A DNA stretch of 64,000 nt from Falsiroseomonas bella (GTDB lineage Bacteria > Pseudomonadota > Alphaproteobacteria > Acetobacterales > Acetobacteraceae): the NCBI RefSeq assembly GCF_003173615.1, contig NZ_QGNA01000002.1, forward strand, positions 806,001 through 870,000, in the 5' to 3' direction. The notes below the pieces were generated by a model that was not told where the DNA came from, made no database searches, and saw only the letters and a list, made by a program, of their open reading frames with translations. This document shows, in pieces, positions 27,207 through 36,196 of this stretch (position 1 is its first letter; each line of letters begins with the position of its first letter). The position numbers and the translations under genes were made by a program.

Positions 27207-28577
27207 TCACCCCCGGAAGGGTGTGAGGTCCAGCTTCGGCAGGTCGAAGGCCCGGGCGCCGAAGCCGATGAGCCCCTCGGCCCGCGCCGAGTCCCATCCG
27301 CCATAACGGCAATTGTCGCGCGCCTTGGCCTCGATCTCGGCCCGTGAGAGCGGGTCCGCCGCGCCGCCCCGGAGGTTCGCCTGCCGCTCCTCCACCACGC
27401 TGCCGTCGCGCAGCGTCGCGCGGACATGGCCGGTGTAGGCGCGCGGATAGGGGTTCTGTGGATCCACGACATAGGTCACGCGGGCGCAGAGGCCCCGCAG
27501 ATCGTGGCGCATCACCATCTCCTCGGTGAAGGCCTCGAGCCCGGCACCGCCCAGCACGAGCCCGGCGGCGATGCCATAGGGCACGCTGAACTTGGCGGCA
27601 TAGGCGTTCGGCGGCGCCTGCTTCGAGGAGAGCGGCTCCCACAGGCGGTGCAGGATGCCCTCCGCCGTCTCGCAGGTGATCGAGGCGATCTCCTCGGCCT
27701 TCACGCCGCGGGCGCGCAGCTTCACCGCGCAATCCACATAAGGCTGCACCATCGTGCCGTTGGCCCAGGGCTTGAAGGCGATGGTCGCCGCGACCCAGTC
27801 GCGGCCGAACCCGTCCAGCAGCGCGGCCCAGTTGCCCTCGGTGGTGTGCGCGAAGCCGTGGAACAGGCCGTGCGGGCCTTCGAAGACGGTGCGCGGGCCG
27901 AAGAAGCCGCCCTTCGCCAGCAGCGCCGCGCGCAGCCCCGCCTGCGCCGCCCAGCCCGGATGCAGGCGCTTCGTCCAGGCGCCGTCCGTCAGGTATTCGA
28001 TGATGCCGGAAGCCATGGAGCCGGAGATGCCGATGGCATCCACGACCTGCCGCGGGCTGAGCCGCATGGCGACGGCGACGGCCAGCGCGGCGGCAGGCGC
28101 GCCGAAGACGCAGGTGGGGTGGAAGCCCGATTTGTGCACGGCCTTCGGCACCACCGTGGAGAGGCGGCACGCGGCCTCCGCGCCCACCGCGATGCCGCGC
28201 AGCACATCGGCGCCCGACAGGCCGAATCGCTCGGCGGCGGCCAGCACCGCCGGCACGACGACCACGCCCGAATGGATCGGGCCGCCTTCGAAGGTGTCGT
28301 CATAATCCTCGCCATGCGAGGCGGTGCCGTTGACGATCGCCGCATCGGCGGAGCTGAACCCGCCCGCATGGCCGAAGGCGGTGCAGCCGCCGCTGCCCTC
28401 GACGGCGCCGAGCGTCGCGGCGACGTAGTCGGTGCCGCGCGCCGCTACGCAGAGGCCGATGATGTCCATCAGCAGCCGCTCGCAGGTTTCGCGCACCGCC
28501 GCATCGGGGCGCGCGGCGAGCGCCGCCTCGGCCAGCTGCTCCGCGACAGTCGGCCCCTCGGCCACCGCCTTTGCCAT
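27207..28577 (-). CDS. MmgE/PrpD family protein
   Basis: A 456-residue MmgE/PrpD-fold enzyme (2-methylcitrate dehydratase, cis-aconitate decarboxylase or related lyase/isomerase). The N-terminal helical domain includes the conserved NGTASHGEDYDDTF (about 80–93). The HKSGFHPTCVFGA motif is typical, as is the lid-domain KPWANGTMVQPYVDC. Substrates vary within the family and no prpBC genes are adjacent, so methylcitrate is not implied. AAGGAC lies about six bases before the ATG. The upstream 0.6 kb is non-coding. Confidence 0.85.
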   Translation of the reverse strand: MAKAVAEGPTVAEQLAEAALAARPDAAVRETCERLLMDIIGLCVAARGTDYVAATLGAVEGSGGCTAFGHAGGFSSADAAIVNGTASHGEDYDDTFEGGPIHSGVVVVPAVLAAAERFGLSGADVLRGIAVGAEAACRLSTVVPKAVHKSGFHPTCVFGAPAAALAVAVAMRLSPRQVVDAIGISGSMASGIIEYLTDGAWTKRLHPGWAAQAGLRAALLAKGGFFGPRTVFEGPHGLFHGFAHTTEGNWAALLDGFGRDWVAATIAFKPWANGTMVQPYVDCAVKLRARGVKAEEIASITCETAEGILHRLWEPLSSKQAPPNAYAAKFSVPYGIAAGLVLGGAGLEAFTEEMVMRHDLRGLCARVTYVVDPQNPYPRAYTGHVRATLRDGSVVEERQANLRGGAADPLSRAEIEAKARDNCRYGGWDSARAEGLIGFGARAFDLPKLDLTPFRG

Positions 28578-29176
28578 CGTATCGTCCTTCCGCAGCGCCC
28601 GGCCGACTCCCGGACCTCTTTGCGCCGACGTCATGGGCGCCGGCGGGCGCGCCGATCAAGAGGGGGACACGGCGCGGCGGCAGGGCGCCGGTGCAGCCCG
28701 GTGCGCCCGAGGCGTCTTACACACGCCTAAGTAGTGATTCGATCAATGCTTGGACAGATCGGGTTGTCCGCTGTCCGGCGGCACTCGGGACCTTGTTCAA
28801 AACGAATTACGCTCTGAGCAAGACGAGACTTCCTTACGAAGTGCGTCGGCCTGGCCTGGAGCAGGCCGACGCAGGCCAGCCACCGCCGCGCGCAGCGGCG
28901 CGGACATAGTGCCCGCCGAAGGTTGCGTGACATTGTAGACTGTCTGAAAGGCAGAAAACCGCCGTTTCCGGACGTTGTTCGCAGATCATCGTTCGGAGTC
29001 GGGCCTTTCGGGCCGGTTTCGTGTCGTCGCGGTCACCGCGGCGCGTTTGGAATCAGGTCACGCCGGCTTGGTAGCGACTTTGCTCTCCTGATCAATCGAA
29101 AGATGTGTCAATACACTCTCGCGCGATCAGTTGCGCATCAGGACGAACGATCACTGTTCCGGACAGGAGAACCCCT
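28578..29176. other. Non-coding, AT-richer intergenic region with an inverted repeat
   Basis: This 0.6 kb stretch between divergent mmgE/prpD-like and desaturase genes has visibly lower GC than its surroundings from about 28,730. Short frames here have no supporting start site or recognisable product. At 28843–28872 there is a perfect 11-base inverted repeat (GCGTCGGCCTG, CAGGCCGACGC) with an eight-base loop. It likely holds both promoters; a small RNA is possible but not shown. Confidence 0.55.
28843..28872. repeat. Perfect 11-base inverted repeat (hairpin)
   Basis: Stem of 11 bases with an eight-base loop, about 300 bases upstream of the desaturase start. It could be an operator or a hairpin in an untranslated or small RNA; no T-run follows. 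Confidence 0.45.
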
Positions 29177-30427
29177 ATGCTTGTTCTGCCCAGCCAGAGG
29201 GAAGCGGCAGTCGAGACCGAGCTCCCCCTCTCGCGCGTGCTCCCGAGCCCCCGGGAAGCCATGGCCGTACGCTTGCCGACGTATCTGCAGCCCTTCCTCA
29301 CATGGTTGACCGCGAAGCCGGCACCGGGGGAGGAGGCGCCCTCCCGCACCGCAATTTCCTTCGTTTTCGGCGCCCTGGCATGGATCATCGGCGGTTGTGC
29401 CCTGACCGTGCTGCCCTTCCTGCTGAGCGAGCCCGCACTCGCGCTCTGGCTGCTGGTGCCGATCGGATTGACCGCAACGAGCTGCGGCCTCGGTCTATTC
29501 CAGGTTGTGATCTTCCACCATTGCTCGCACGGCACGGTCTTCGCGACGCGCGAAGGCAACCGGCGCGCCGGGCGGATCATCTCCGCGCTGCTGCTGTTCA
29601 AGCGATTCGAGGACTACCAGCGCGAGCATATGATCCATCACAGCGCCAAGAAGTTGCTGACGGAGGAAGACGAGTTCGCCGACTTCGTGCTGGGCCTGCT
29701 CGGCCTCGAGGCCGGCCTGTCCAAGCGCGAGCTGTGGCGCCGCGTGATCGTCGCCTGCGTCTCGCCGGTGTTCCATTGGAAGTTCCTGTCGCGCCGCATC
29801 CAGGCGAGCCTCTTCACCGGCGATGCCGCGCATGACTGGGTCGGCCGCGTCGCCTGGAGCGTGGCGATCGTCGCCACGGTTGCGACCGGCACCTTCTGGC
29901 TGTTCCTGCTGGCCTGGGTGCTGCCGGTCACGGTGCTGCTGCAGATCGCGACGATCTTCCGCATCCTGGTCGAGCACAGCTTCCCCGAGGCCGAGCTGAT
30001 CGCCGCGCGCGACAAGGAGTTCGTCTGCCACGCGACCTGCGGCGTGTTCCCCGGCGCGCAGCCGCCGCTCGAGAAGGCCGACAGCCTTCCCGGCGTGGTC
30101 GCCTGGGCCGGCTGGTGGGCCAACATGCTGACGGTGCAGCTCTTCGTGCGGCTGTTCGTGCTGGTCGGCGACGCGCCCTGCCACGACTTCCATCACCGCC
30201 GCCCCGCGACGAAGCGGTGGACCACCTACATCCATGCGCGGCAGCAGGATCTCGACAACGGCTCGCCCGGCTTCCCGACCGGCTACTTCGAGGCCTGGGG
30301 CCTGATGCGCGCCGTGGACCGCAGCCTGGCGAGCCTGGCGGCCACCGCGCCGGCGACCCTCGGGCGCGAGCCGGCGGCCCACGCCGCCGCCCCTGTCGGC
30401 TTCGGTCAACGCCTGCAGGAGGGCTGA
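29177..30427 (+). CDS. Membrane fatty acid desaturase family protein
   Basis: A 416-residue di-iron membrane desaturase (PF00487 type). Hydrophobic segments lie at about 60–83, 87–113, 224–247, 250–266 and 312–331. The histidine boxes are complete: H114/H115 to H118 (HHCSHGT), H151-x2-H154-H155 (HMIHH) and H336-x2-H339-H340 (HDFHH). Substrates in this family include acyl lipids and carotenoids. The start is the ATG six bases after AGGAGA. It stands alone with a long AT-richer leader, consistent with a separately regulated gene, perhaps temperature-responsive as in other desaturases (inference). Two hairpins follow it. Confidence 0.85.
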   Translation: MLVLPSQREAAVETELPLSRVLPSPREAMAVRLPTYLQPFLTWLTAKPAPGEEAPSRTAISFVFGALAWIIGGCALTVLPFLLSEPALALWLLVPIGLTATSCGLGLFQVVIFHHCSHGTVFATREGNRRAGRIISALLLFKRFEDYQREHMIHHSAKKLLTEEDEFADFVLGLLGLEAGLSKRELWRRVIVACVSPVFHWKFLSRRIQASLFTGDAAHDWVGRVAWSVAIVATVATGTFWLFLLAWVLPVTVLLQIATIFRILVEHSFPEAELIAARDKEFVCHATCGVFPGAQPPLEKADSLPGVVAWAGWWANMLTVQLFVRLFVLVGDAPCHDFHHRRPATKRWTTYIHARQQDLDNGSPGFPTGYFEAWGLMRAVDRSLASLAATAPATLGREPAAHAAAPVGFGQRLQEG

Positions 30428-30450
30428 CGCAAACAACTGTCCGGATCGGG

Positions 30451-30509
30451 CCCGCGCTTTCTCCAGCGCGGGTCGCTCGCCGGCCCGGGAACGTCCTGCC
30501 CGGGTCGGC
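30451..30509 (+). terminator. Tandem hairpins after the desaturase gene
   Basis: First hairpin: CCCGCGCT / AGCGCGGG at 30451–30472, perfect eight-base stem and six-base loop. Second hairpin at 30479–30509: an 11-base stem with one mismatch. They begin 24 bases past the stop. Confidence 0.48.
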
Positions 30510-30709
30510 GACACCTTCGGGTCACGCCTGGCGAAACAGCCGCGTGACGCCCCCTCCCGGGCTGTGGCCGGGACTTGTCTCCTTCGTGTAGTCCTGATGT
30601 TTTCGTTGCCCGCGCGGATGCGCTGCGCGCAAACCCCTTTCGTTCGGAGGGGCGAAGCTGCGGAATGGCGGGTCCGGCACGGCCGGCATGGCCGCCGCCG
30701 GTCAGGCCT

Positions 30710-32095
30710 TCAGGCCTGCGGCTCCGCAGCGGGCGGGATGTCGCCGACGCGCACCACGCCTTCCGGCAGCAGGATCGTCACCGCAGTGCCCTCGCCGGGC
30801 GCGCTGACGATGCGCATCGTTCCGCCATGCGCCTCCACCAGGCCCTTGGCGATCGGCAGCCCGAGGCCGGTGCCCGGGAAGCTGCGCGCATGCCCGCCAT
30901 CGATCTGCTGGAAAGGCTCGAGCGCGCGCGGAATGTCCTCCGGCCGCATGCCGACGCCCGTGTCGCGCACCTGCAACTCCGCCGCGCCATCGGGTCTCTG
31001 GCGGGCCGTGACGGTGACGCTGCCGCCGGAACCGGTGAACTTCACGGCGTTGCTCAGCAGGTTGTTCAGCACCTGGCGGAAGCGGAGCTGGTCCACCCTG
31101 ATCTCGAGGCCCGGCTCGCCGCGCTTCACCTCCAGCCGCACGTCGTTCTGGATGGCCAGCGCGGCGAGCTCGCGCACCGAGGCGCCGATCAGCGTCTCCG
31201 CGCGGCACCAGACCAGGCTGAGCTGCGGCGCCACCTTGGCGATGCTGGAATAGTCGAGGATGTCGTTGATCAGCTCCAGCAGCAGCCGCCCGGACTCGTT
31301 GATCTGCTGCGCGTATTCGGATTGCTGGTGGTCCGTCAGGCGATAGGTCGAGCCCGGCAGCATCATGTCGGAGAAGCCGATGATGGCGTTGAGCGGCGTG
31401 CGCAGCTCATGGCTCAGCGTCGCGATGAAGCGTGCGCGCAGCGCGCTCGCTTCCTCGGCCGTCGCCTTGGCGATGCGCAGCTCGATCTCCGCCTGCTTGC
31501 GCGCCAGCACGTCGATGTAGACCGAGAGCGCGCCCTCCACGAGTTCCTGGTCGCCCGTCTCGAAGGGGCGGCTGACATTCGCCTCCGAGTGGTTGCCGAG
31601 GATCAGCGCATGGCCCGAGGCCCGGTCATAGGCCCAGAGCACATAGGGCATGCGCAGGATGCCGGTGAGCTCGTAGGCGGGGGATTCGATGACGCTGCGC
31701 GCGGTGGTGAGGAAGAAGGGCGGCGCGGCCGGCACGTTCGCGAATTCCGCCGGCGCGTCGGAGCCGAAGCCGACCGCATGCGTCACGCGGAACAGGTCCG
31801 GCGTGGTCGGCGACGGCTCGCGCCGGACGAAGGCGGCGCGGTCGCAGAGCGTGTTCTCGACGATCACCTCGAGCATGGAGGCGCCGAGCTCCTCCGGCGT
31901 TGCGCAGAGGTCGGACAGGCGGTGCGCCTCGCGGATCAGCTTGGCGACGGTGCGGCTGCGCCGCGCTTCCCGGAAGGCCTGGCTCTGCTCCTCCTGCAGG
32001 CGCAGCAGGCGCGCCCCGAGGTCGTTGCATTCCCGCCGGTAGTAGGCGAGTTCGCGTTCGAGCTTGGCGATGTCGAGAGCGCGGAGCTCCGTCAT
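30710..32095 (-). CDS. Sensor histidine kinase with GAF-like input domain
   Basis: A 461-residue soluble histidine kinase. An N-terminal coiled coil (about 8–45) precedes a GAF-like sensor (about 50–200). HisKA has phospho-acceptor H229 in the LSHELRTPLN box. HATPase has its N box around N349 (NNLLSNAVKF), G1 DTGVGM (378–383) and G2 GTGLGL (408–413). There are no membrane helices, so it senses a cytoplasmic signal. The ATG overlaps the stop of the FIST gene, tying the kinase to that sensor. No response regulator is adjacent. Confidence 0.9.
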   Translation of the reverse strand: MTELRALDIAKLERELAYYRRECNDLGARLLRLQEEQSQAFREARRSRTVAKLIREAHRLSDLCATPEELGASMLEVIVENTLCDRAAFVRREPSPTTPDLFRVTHAVGFGSDAPAEFANVPAAPPFFLTTARSVIESPAYELTGILRMPYVLWAYDRASGHALILGNHSEANVSRPFETGDQELVEGALSVYIDVLARKQAEIELRIAKATAEEASALRARFIATLSHELRTPLNAIIGFSDMMLPGSTYRLTDHQQSEYAQQINESGRLLLELINDILDYSSIAKVAPQLSLVWCRAETLIGASVRELAALAIQNDVRLEVKRGEPGLEIRVDQLRFRQVLNNLLSNAVKFTGSGGSVTVTARQRPDGAAELQVRDTGVGMRPEDIPRALEPFQQIDGGHARSFPGTGLGLPIAKGLVEAHGGTMRIVSAPGEGTAVTILLPEGVVRVGDIPPAAEPQA

Positions 32096-33294
32096 CGGCG
32101 TCTCCGCAGCACCGTGAGGACACCGGTCCAGTCGAGCGGCCGGCTGTGCTCGCCGTCGAAGGGCGCGACCTCCACGCCGGAATAGAAGCCGAGGAGCGGG
32201 ACATTGGCGTCCAGCCCGCGCACCACCAGCTCCGCCTCCTCGATCGAGGAGCCGCTGCGCGCGCTCGCCCGGCCCGCGCAGTCGATGTAGAGGCCGAGAA
32301 GGTTGTCGCCGTCGCGGACGGTGCGGTTCATCTCCTCGACGCCGCGGCGGACGGAATCGAGCATGAGGCCGTTGTCGCGGCTCATGATCTGCACCAGGGC
32401 GCCTTCCTCGAAGTCGGGCTCGAACAGGGTGATCGAGCCCTTCGCCGCGTCGGCGCTCAGGATCAGGCGGTTCACGTAGGACTTCTCGTCATAGGGCGCG
32501 TAGGGATCGCCCTGCTTCTGGCCGAGCGTCGCGACAAGCGAGAGTTCCTGCCCGCGCCCGCCGCCGATCGGCAGGCCCAGCATGCGCTCGATCACCTTCA
32601 GTGCCGGCTCGCCATCCAGCTCGTAGACGGTGGCGCCGTCGATGCGGGTGATCTCCATGAAGGCGCTTACGGGGCGGCAGCCATGCAGGATGACCGTCTC
32701 GGCCGAGACCGCAGGCGGGAAGACCAGGGCGACGGTCGCGTGCTTGCTGACGCCGTCGCCGTCGAACACCCAGGCGCCGGACATGTTCATGTCGGTGAGC
32801 AGGCCGCCGCCGAGCAGGTTCACCGGGGCGTTGCCGACGGCCTCGTTGAACCCGGCGACGATCGAGCTCGCGTAGTGCAGCTTGGGCGGCTGGGTGCTGG
32901 CCACGCTGTCGAACAGCAGCAGCACCACCTGGTCCTGCTTCACCACGCTGCGGACCTGCGCGCCGATATCGGCGCCGGCCTTGCGCTCGTCCACTTCCAG
33001 CCCGCGGCTCACCAGAAGCTGCGGCGCGGTGGTGGGATCGTCGAAGGCGACGAGGCCGAGCTCGAATCCGCTGTAGCCGTACCCGCCGCGCGAGATGGCG
33101 CCGGCCGCCGAGCCGCCGACGACGGGCACCGGGCCAAGCACCTCGCCCAGGGCCGCGCGCACGGCGAAGGGATCGAGCTTGCCGCCGGAGAAGGCCATCA
33201 GAAGCTGCGGGCTGTCCGCCGCCGAGCCGAGCGCCGCCACGGCCTGCCGAACGGCGGCCATGGGATCCGGGCTCCTGCCGTAACCGACTCGCAT
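32092..33294 (-). CDS. FIST signal-transduction sensor protein
   Basis: A 400-residue protein with FIST_N (about 25–215) and FIST_C (about 220–370) domains, predicted sensory modules for small ligands such as amino acids. Features include VVGGSAAGAI near 60 and a C-terminal ALxGFYSGGE-like element (LLGFYSGVE). A TGGAGG ribosome site lies five bases before the ATG. It is the first gene of a coupled two-gene unit with a histidine kinase, so it probably feeds that kinase directly. Confidence 0.88.
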   Translation of the reverse strand: MRVGYGRSPDPMAAVRQAVAALGSAADSPQLLMAFSGGKLDPFAVRAALGEVLGPVPVVGGSAAGAISRGGYGYSGFELGLVAFDDPTTAPQLLVSRGLEVDERKAGADIGAQVRSVVKQDQVVLLLFDSVASTQPPKLHYASSIVAGFNEAVGNAPVNLLGGGLLTDMNMSGAWVFDGDGVSKHATVALVFPPAVSAETVILHGCRPVSAFMEITRIDGATVYELDGEPALKVIERMLGLPIGGGRGQELSLVATLGQKQGDPYAPYDEKSYVNRLILSADAAKGSITLFEPDFEEGALVQIMSRDNGLMLDSVRRGVEEMNRTVRDGDNLLGLYIDCAGRASARSGSSIEEAELVVRGLDANVPLLGFYSGVEVAPFDGEHSRPLDWTGVLTVLRRRR

Positions 33295-33386
33295 GCGGGC
33301 CTCCAGCCGCCGTCACGGCGGCAAACGCAGGGGCGCGCCAATCGTAGTTCTGGCCGCCAGCGTGCGCCGATCCAGGTAGACCCATC

Positions 33387-33416
33387 CTTATGACGAAGCG
33401 ATGCCCAATGCGTCAA
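33387..33416 (-). promoter_or_regulatory. Candidate sigma-70-type promoter for the FIST–kinase operon
   Basis: On the minus strand, TTGACG (33416–33411) and CATAAG (33392–33387) are 18 bases apart, in a locally AT-rich part of the 300-base gap. The spacing would give a leader of roughly 85 bases before the FIST ATG. The rest of the gap 33295–33593 shows nothing else I can name. Confidence 0.35.
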
Positions 33417-33593
33417 CTATTGCGTGCAAATTTGTACCGTAACGCGGGACATGTACGGCAGGCCGTTGCGTTAGGCGCATAATGCCACGTTTTTGCGTCG
33501 CGTCGCTGCTGGTGAGCCCATGATCGTGGGGAATCGTGCTCTTGCTGCCGGTTCTGCCGCCCCATGCGGCGCCGGCACCGGCCTGCCGGCGCG

Positions 33594-34514
33594 TCAGTAT
33601 TGCGCCGACGGAACCCAGCACCGCGCCGGCACCCGATACCCGCCCCTGGCGAGCAGCAGCATCGGCTTGACCGCGCGCATCCCGGCCTTGAGGCACCAGC
33701 GGAGCAGGTCCGACTGGCGGGCGGGCAGCAGCAGCGCGACCGGCCCGCCGCGCAGCCCGGACGCCCCAGCCAGCAGCGCCGCCATCTCGGCGGCGGTCTC
33801 CGCGACGCCGTGGTTGCTGCGCCAGGCGGCCGGCGCCGCCAGGTAGCCGACGATCCGGCCGTGCCGCTCCGCCACGACAGGCGAATGGACCCGGAGCGCG
33901 TGACGGATCTCCTGCCCGCGGGAGGCGCCATGCGCGGCGGCATGCAGCCGGTCGCAGGCCTCGACGTCCTCCTCCTGCATGGCACGCACCCGGATCTCCG
34001 GGTCGGTCGCCGCCAGGGCATGGCCGGCCAGGAGCATCAGGGGCGCCTTCACCTCGAAACCGAGGTCGGCATGGAGGGCGGTCGCGGCCAGGCTCGCGGC
34101 ATCCTGAACGAGGCGCGTGCTGCCAACGCCCTCGGCCCTGTCCAGCACGGCCCGCAGCAGCCGCCGCCCGATCCCGGCGCCCTGCAGGCCCGGTGCGACC
34201 GCGGTGGGGCCGATCCCGCGGACCTCGTCCCGCTCCTGCAGGAAGCTTGCCCCGACAACCTGGCCCCTGCGCTCGGCCACCACCCCGAACATGGCGGGGT
34301 CGGACAGCAGCGCGGCGGCATGCATCGCGGCCTCGGCGGCGGAGGCGACGTCGGGCACCAGCCCATGCCGGGCGGCGAGATCGGCCTGGGCGGCATGCAG
34401 GACCCGGCCGCAGGCCTCGGCGTCGGCCGCGACGGCGGGGCGCAGGCGCACCGGGCCAGGATCCGGCAAGGCGGGTGGCAGCCCGGCGGGCCGGGCGAGT
34501 TCGGCAAGATGCAC
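33594..34514 (-). CDS. Tandem GNAT-type acetyltransferase
   Basis: About 306 residues with two GNAT-like halves. The first half (about 20–150) keeps an acetyl-CoA loop resembling Q/RxxGxG/A (GLQGAGIGRRLL). The second half (about 175–300) is more divergent and lacks a clear loop. A GTG start at 34514 is preferred because GGAGAG lies five bases upstream; an ATG at 34580 would add 22 Pro/Arg-rich residues. The substrate is unknown. Confidence 0.72.
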   Translation of the reverse strand: MHLAELARPAGLPPALPDPGPVRLRPAVAADAEACGRVLHAAQADLAARHGLVPDVASAAEAAMHAAALLSDPAMFGVVAERRGQVVGASFLQERDEVRGIGPTAVAPGLQGAGIGRRLLRAVLDRAEGVGSTRLVQDAASLAATALHADLGFEVKAPLMLLAGHALAATDPEIRVRAMQEEDVEACDRLHAAAHGASRGQEIRHALRVHSPVVAERHGRIVGYLAAPAAWRSNHGVAETAAEMAALLAGASGLRGGPVALLLPARQSDLLRWCLKAGMRAVKPMLLLARGGYRVPARCWVPSAQY

Positions 34515-34673
34515 GGCGTCTCTCCGGTTCTGGGCCACGCGGGGCGGCGGGCGCGGCGGCACGCTGCCAGGGTGGTGCATGCTGCGAAGCTGCCCGATTC
34601 TGTCGCCCGACGCGATCTTCTGAGTTTTCCGGAGTTTTCCGGCGGCTTTCCGCGACCCTGCTTGCGCCGGCCG

Positions 34674-36074
34674 CTACTCCGGGACGCCGGCCTTCTCCAG
34701 ACCTTCGACGAAGGTGGCGCAATGGGCGAAGTTGGCCAGCACGCGGCGGATCACCGCGATGCGCAGCGGCGGGCCCAGCTTCTCGCGCACCGCCATGAAG
34801 GTCCGTGCCTCCTCCACCAGCCCCAGATGGCCGCAGCAGCTGATCAGCGTGTGGTAGTGGCCGGGATACTCGGCGAAGGCGGCGACGGAGGCGCGCAGAT
34901 GCGGCAGGGCTTCCCCGAAGCGCCGGGCGCCGAGCAGCGCGAGCCCGTGCGTGGAGCTGTAGATGCCTGCGAAGGTGTCGAGCGGGCTCATGCGCAGCGC
35001 GCGGCCGGTCTCCGCGATCGCCTCCTCGTACTGGCCGGCCCGCAGCAGCGCCCAGCCGAGCATGGAGCGGCCGATGGCGGAGTTGGGATTGAGCTCCCGC
35101 GCCGTGCGCAGCTCCGCCAGTGCCTGGTCATGCGCGCCGGCGTTGCTGAGGCTCATCCCCAGGACCATCCGCGCCCAGGGCTCGGCGGGGTCGAGCACCA
35201 CGGCCTCCTCCGCGATGCGCCGCGCCGTGGCGTAGCCCTCTCGCGGGTCGGGCCAGCCGTAGCAGAGCGTCGCCCACCAGATCGCCCAGGCGAGCGTGGC
35301 ATGGGCGCGCGCATAGCCGGGCTCGATGGCGATGGCGCGGCGCAGCAGCTCCTGCGCCTCCTGGTTCTCGCGCCGGCCGATGCGGTTGATCAGCCCGAGC
35401 GCGCGCACGACGAGGCCCCAGGCATCCATGCTCTCGGGCGCCTGGCTGGCGGCGCGGAAGCCTTCCTCGGCGTAGAGATGCGGCTCGATCGCGGCGACCA
35501 CATGGGTGGTGATCTCGTCCTGCACCGCGAAGACGTCGGCGAGCGCCCGGTCGTAGCGCTCGGCCCAGATGTGCTTGCCGCTGCCGGCATCGATCAGCTG
35601 CCCGGTGACGCGGATGCGCCCTTCCGCCGTGCGGACGCTGCCTTCCAGCACGTAGCGCACGCCGAGTTCCTGCGCGACCTGGCGCACATCCACCGCGCCG
35701 CGATAGGCGAAGCTGGAGTTGCGGGCGATGACGAACAGCCAGCGCAGCCGCGACAGCGCGGTGATGATGTCCTCCGCGATGCCGTCCGCGATGTGGTCCT
35801 GCGCCGGATCGCCGCTCATGTTCGTGAAGGGCAGCACGGCGATGGAGGGGCCTTCCGCCGCCGCGCCTTCGGTGTCCGTCGCGGCAGGCCGGCGCAGCAC
35901 GAGGCCGGTCTGCCCCTCCACGATGGCGAGGGTGCGGTCTGAGAACAGGCCGGTCAGCAGCTTGTCCACCGTGGACTTGCCCAGCCGCGTGCGGTGGGCG
36001 AACGCGTCCCGCGACATCCGCTCGCGCGCGATGTAGTCCCTCACCAGCCCGGCGATCCGCTTCCTGTCGTCCAT
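34674..36074 (-). CDS. HTH–TolB-like–TPR protein (adenylate-cyclase-associated type)
   Basis: A 466-residue cytoplasmic protein in three parts. An N-terminal helix-turn-helix-like segment (about 1–50, including RTRLGKSTVDKLLTG) is followed by a TolB-amino-terminal-like domain (about 75–210). That domain has the family's SIAVLPFTNMSGD and DGIAEDIITALSR motifs, usually found next to class III adenylate cyclases. The rest is TPR repeats (about 230–440). There is no cyclase catalytic domain here. It could be a regulator whose TPR part senses a protein or ligand. AAGGAC precedes the ATG. Confidence 0.78.
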   Translation of the reverse strand: MDDRKRIAGLVRDYIARERMSRDAFAHRTRLGKSTVDKLLTGLFSDRTLAIVEGQTGLVLRRPAATDTEGAAAEGPSIAVLPFTNMSGDPAQDHIADGIAEDIITALSRLRWLFVIARNSSFAYRGAVDVRQVAQELGVRYVLEGSVRTAEGRIRVTGQLIDAGSGKHIWAERYDRALADVFAVQDEITTHVVAAIEPHLYAEEGFRAASQAPESMDAWGLVVRALGLINRIGRRENQEAQELLRRAIAIEPGYARAHATLAWAIWWATLCYGWPDPREGYATARRIAEEAVVLDPAEPWARMVLGMSLSNAGAHDQALAELRTARELNPNSAIGRSMLGWALLRAGQYEEAIAETGRALRMSPLDTFAGIYSSTHGLALLGARRFGEALPHLRASVAAFAEYPGHYHTLISCCGHLGLVEEARTFMAVREKLGPPLRIAVIRRVLANFAHCATFVEGLEKAGVPE

Positions 36075-36196
36075 GTCCTTCGGTCGTCACCCGCGGCAAA
36101 GCATCCTGCCGCAACCCGGCCGTGCTGGCTTGGCCCCGATCCGCGATCCTGTCCCGCGCGTCGGCGTGCGGGCACGGCAATGTGAACGATCGGCCC

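Noticed and set aside
28750-29309. Short frames of 60–130 codons upstream of the desaturase
   Set aside because: No ribosome sites, unusual composition and overlap with the better-supported desaturase start.
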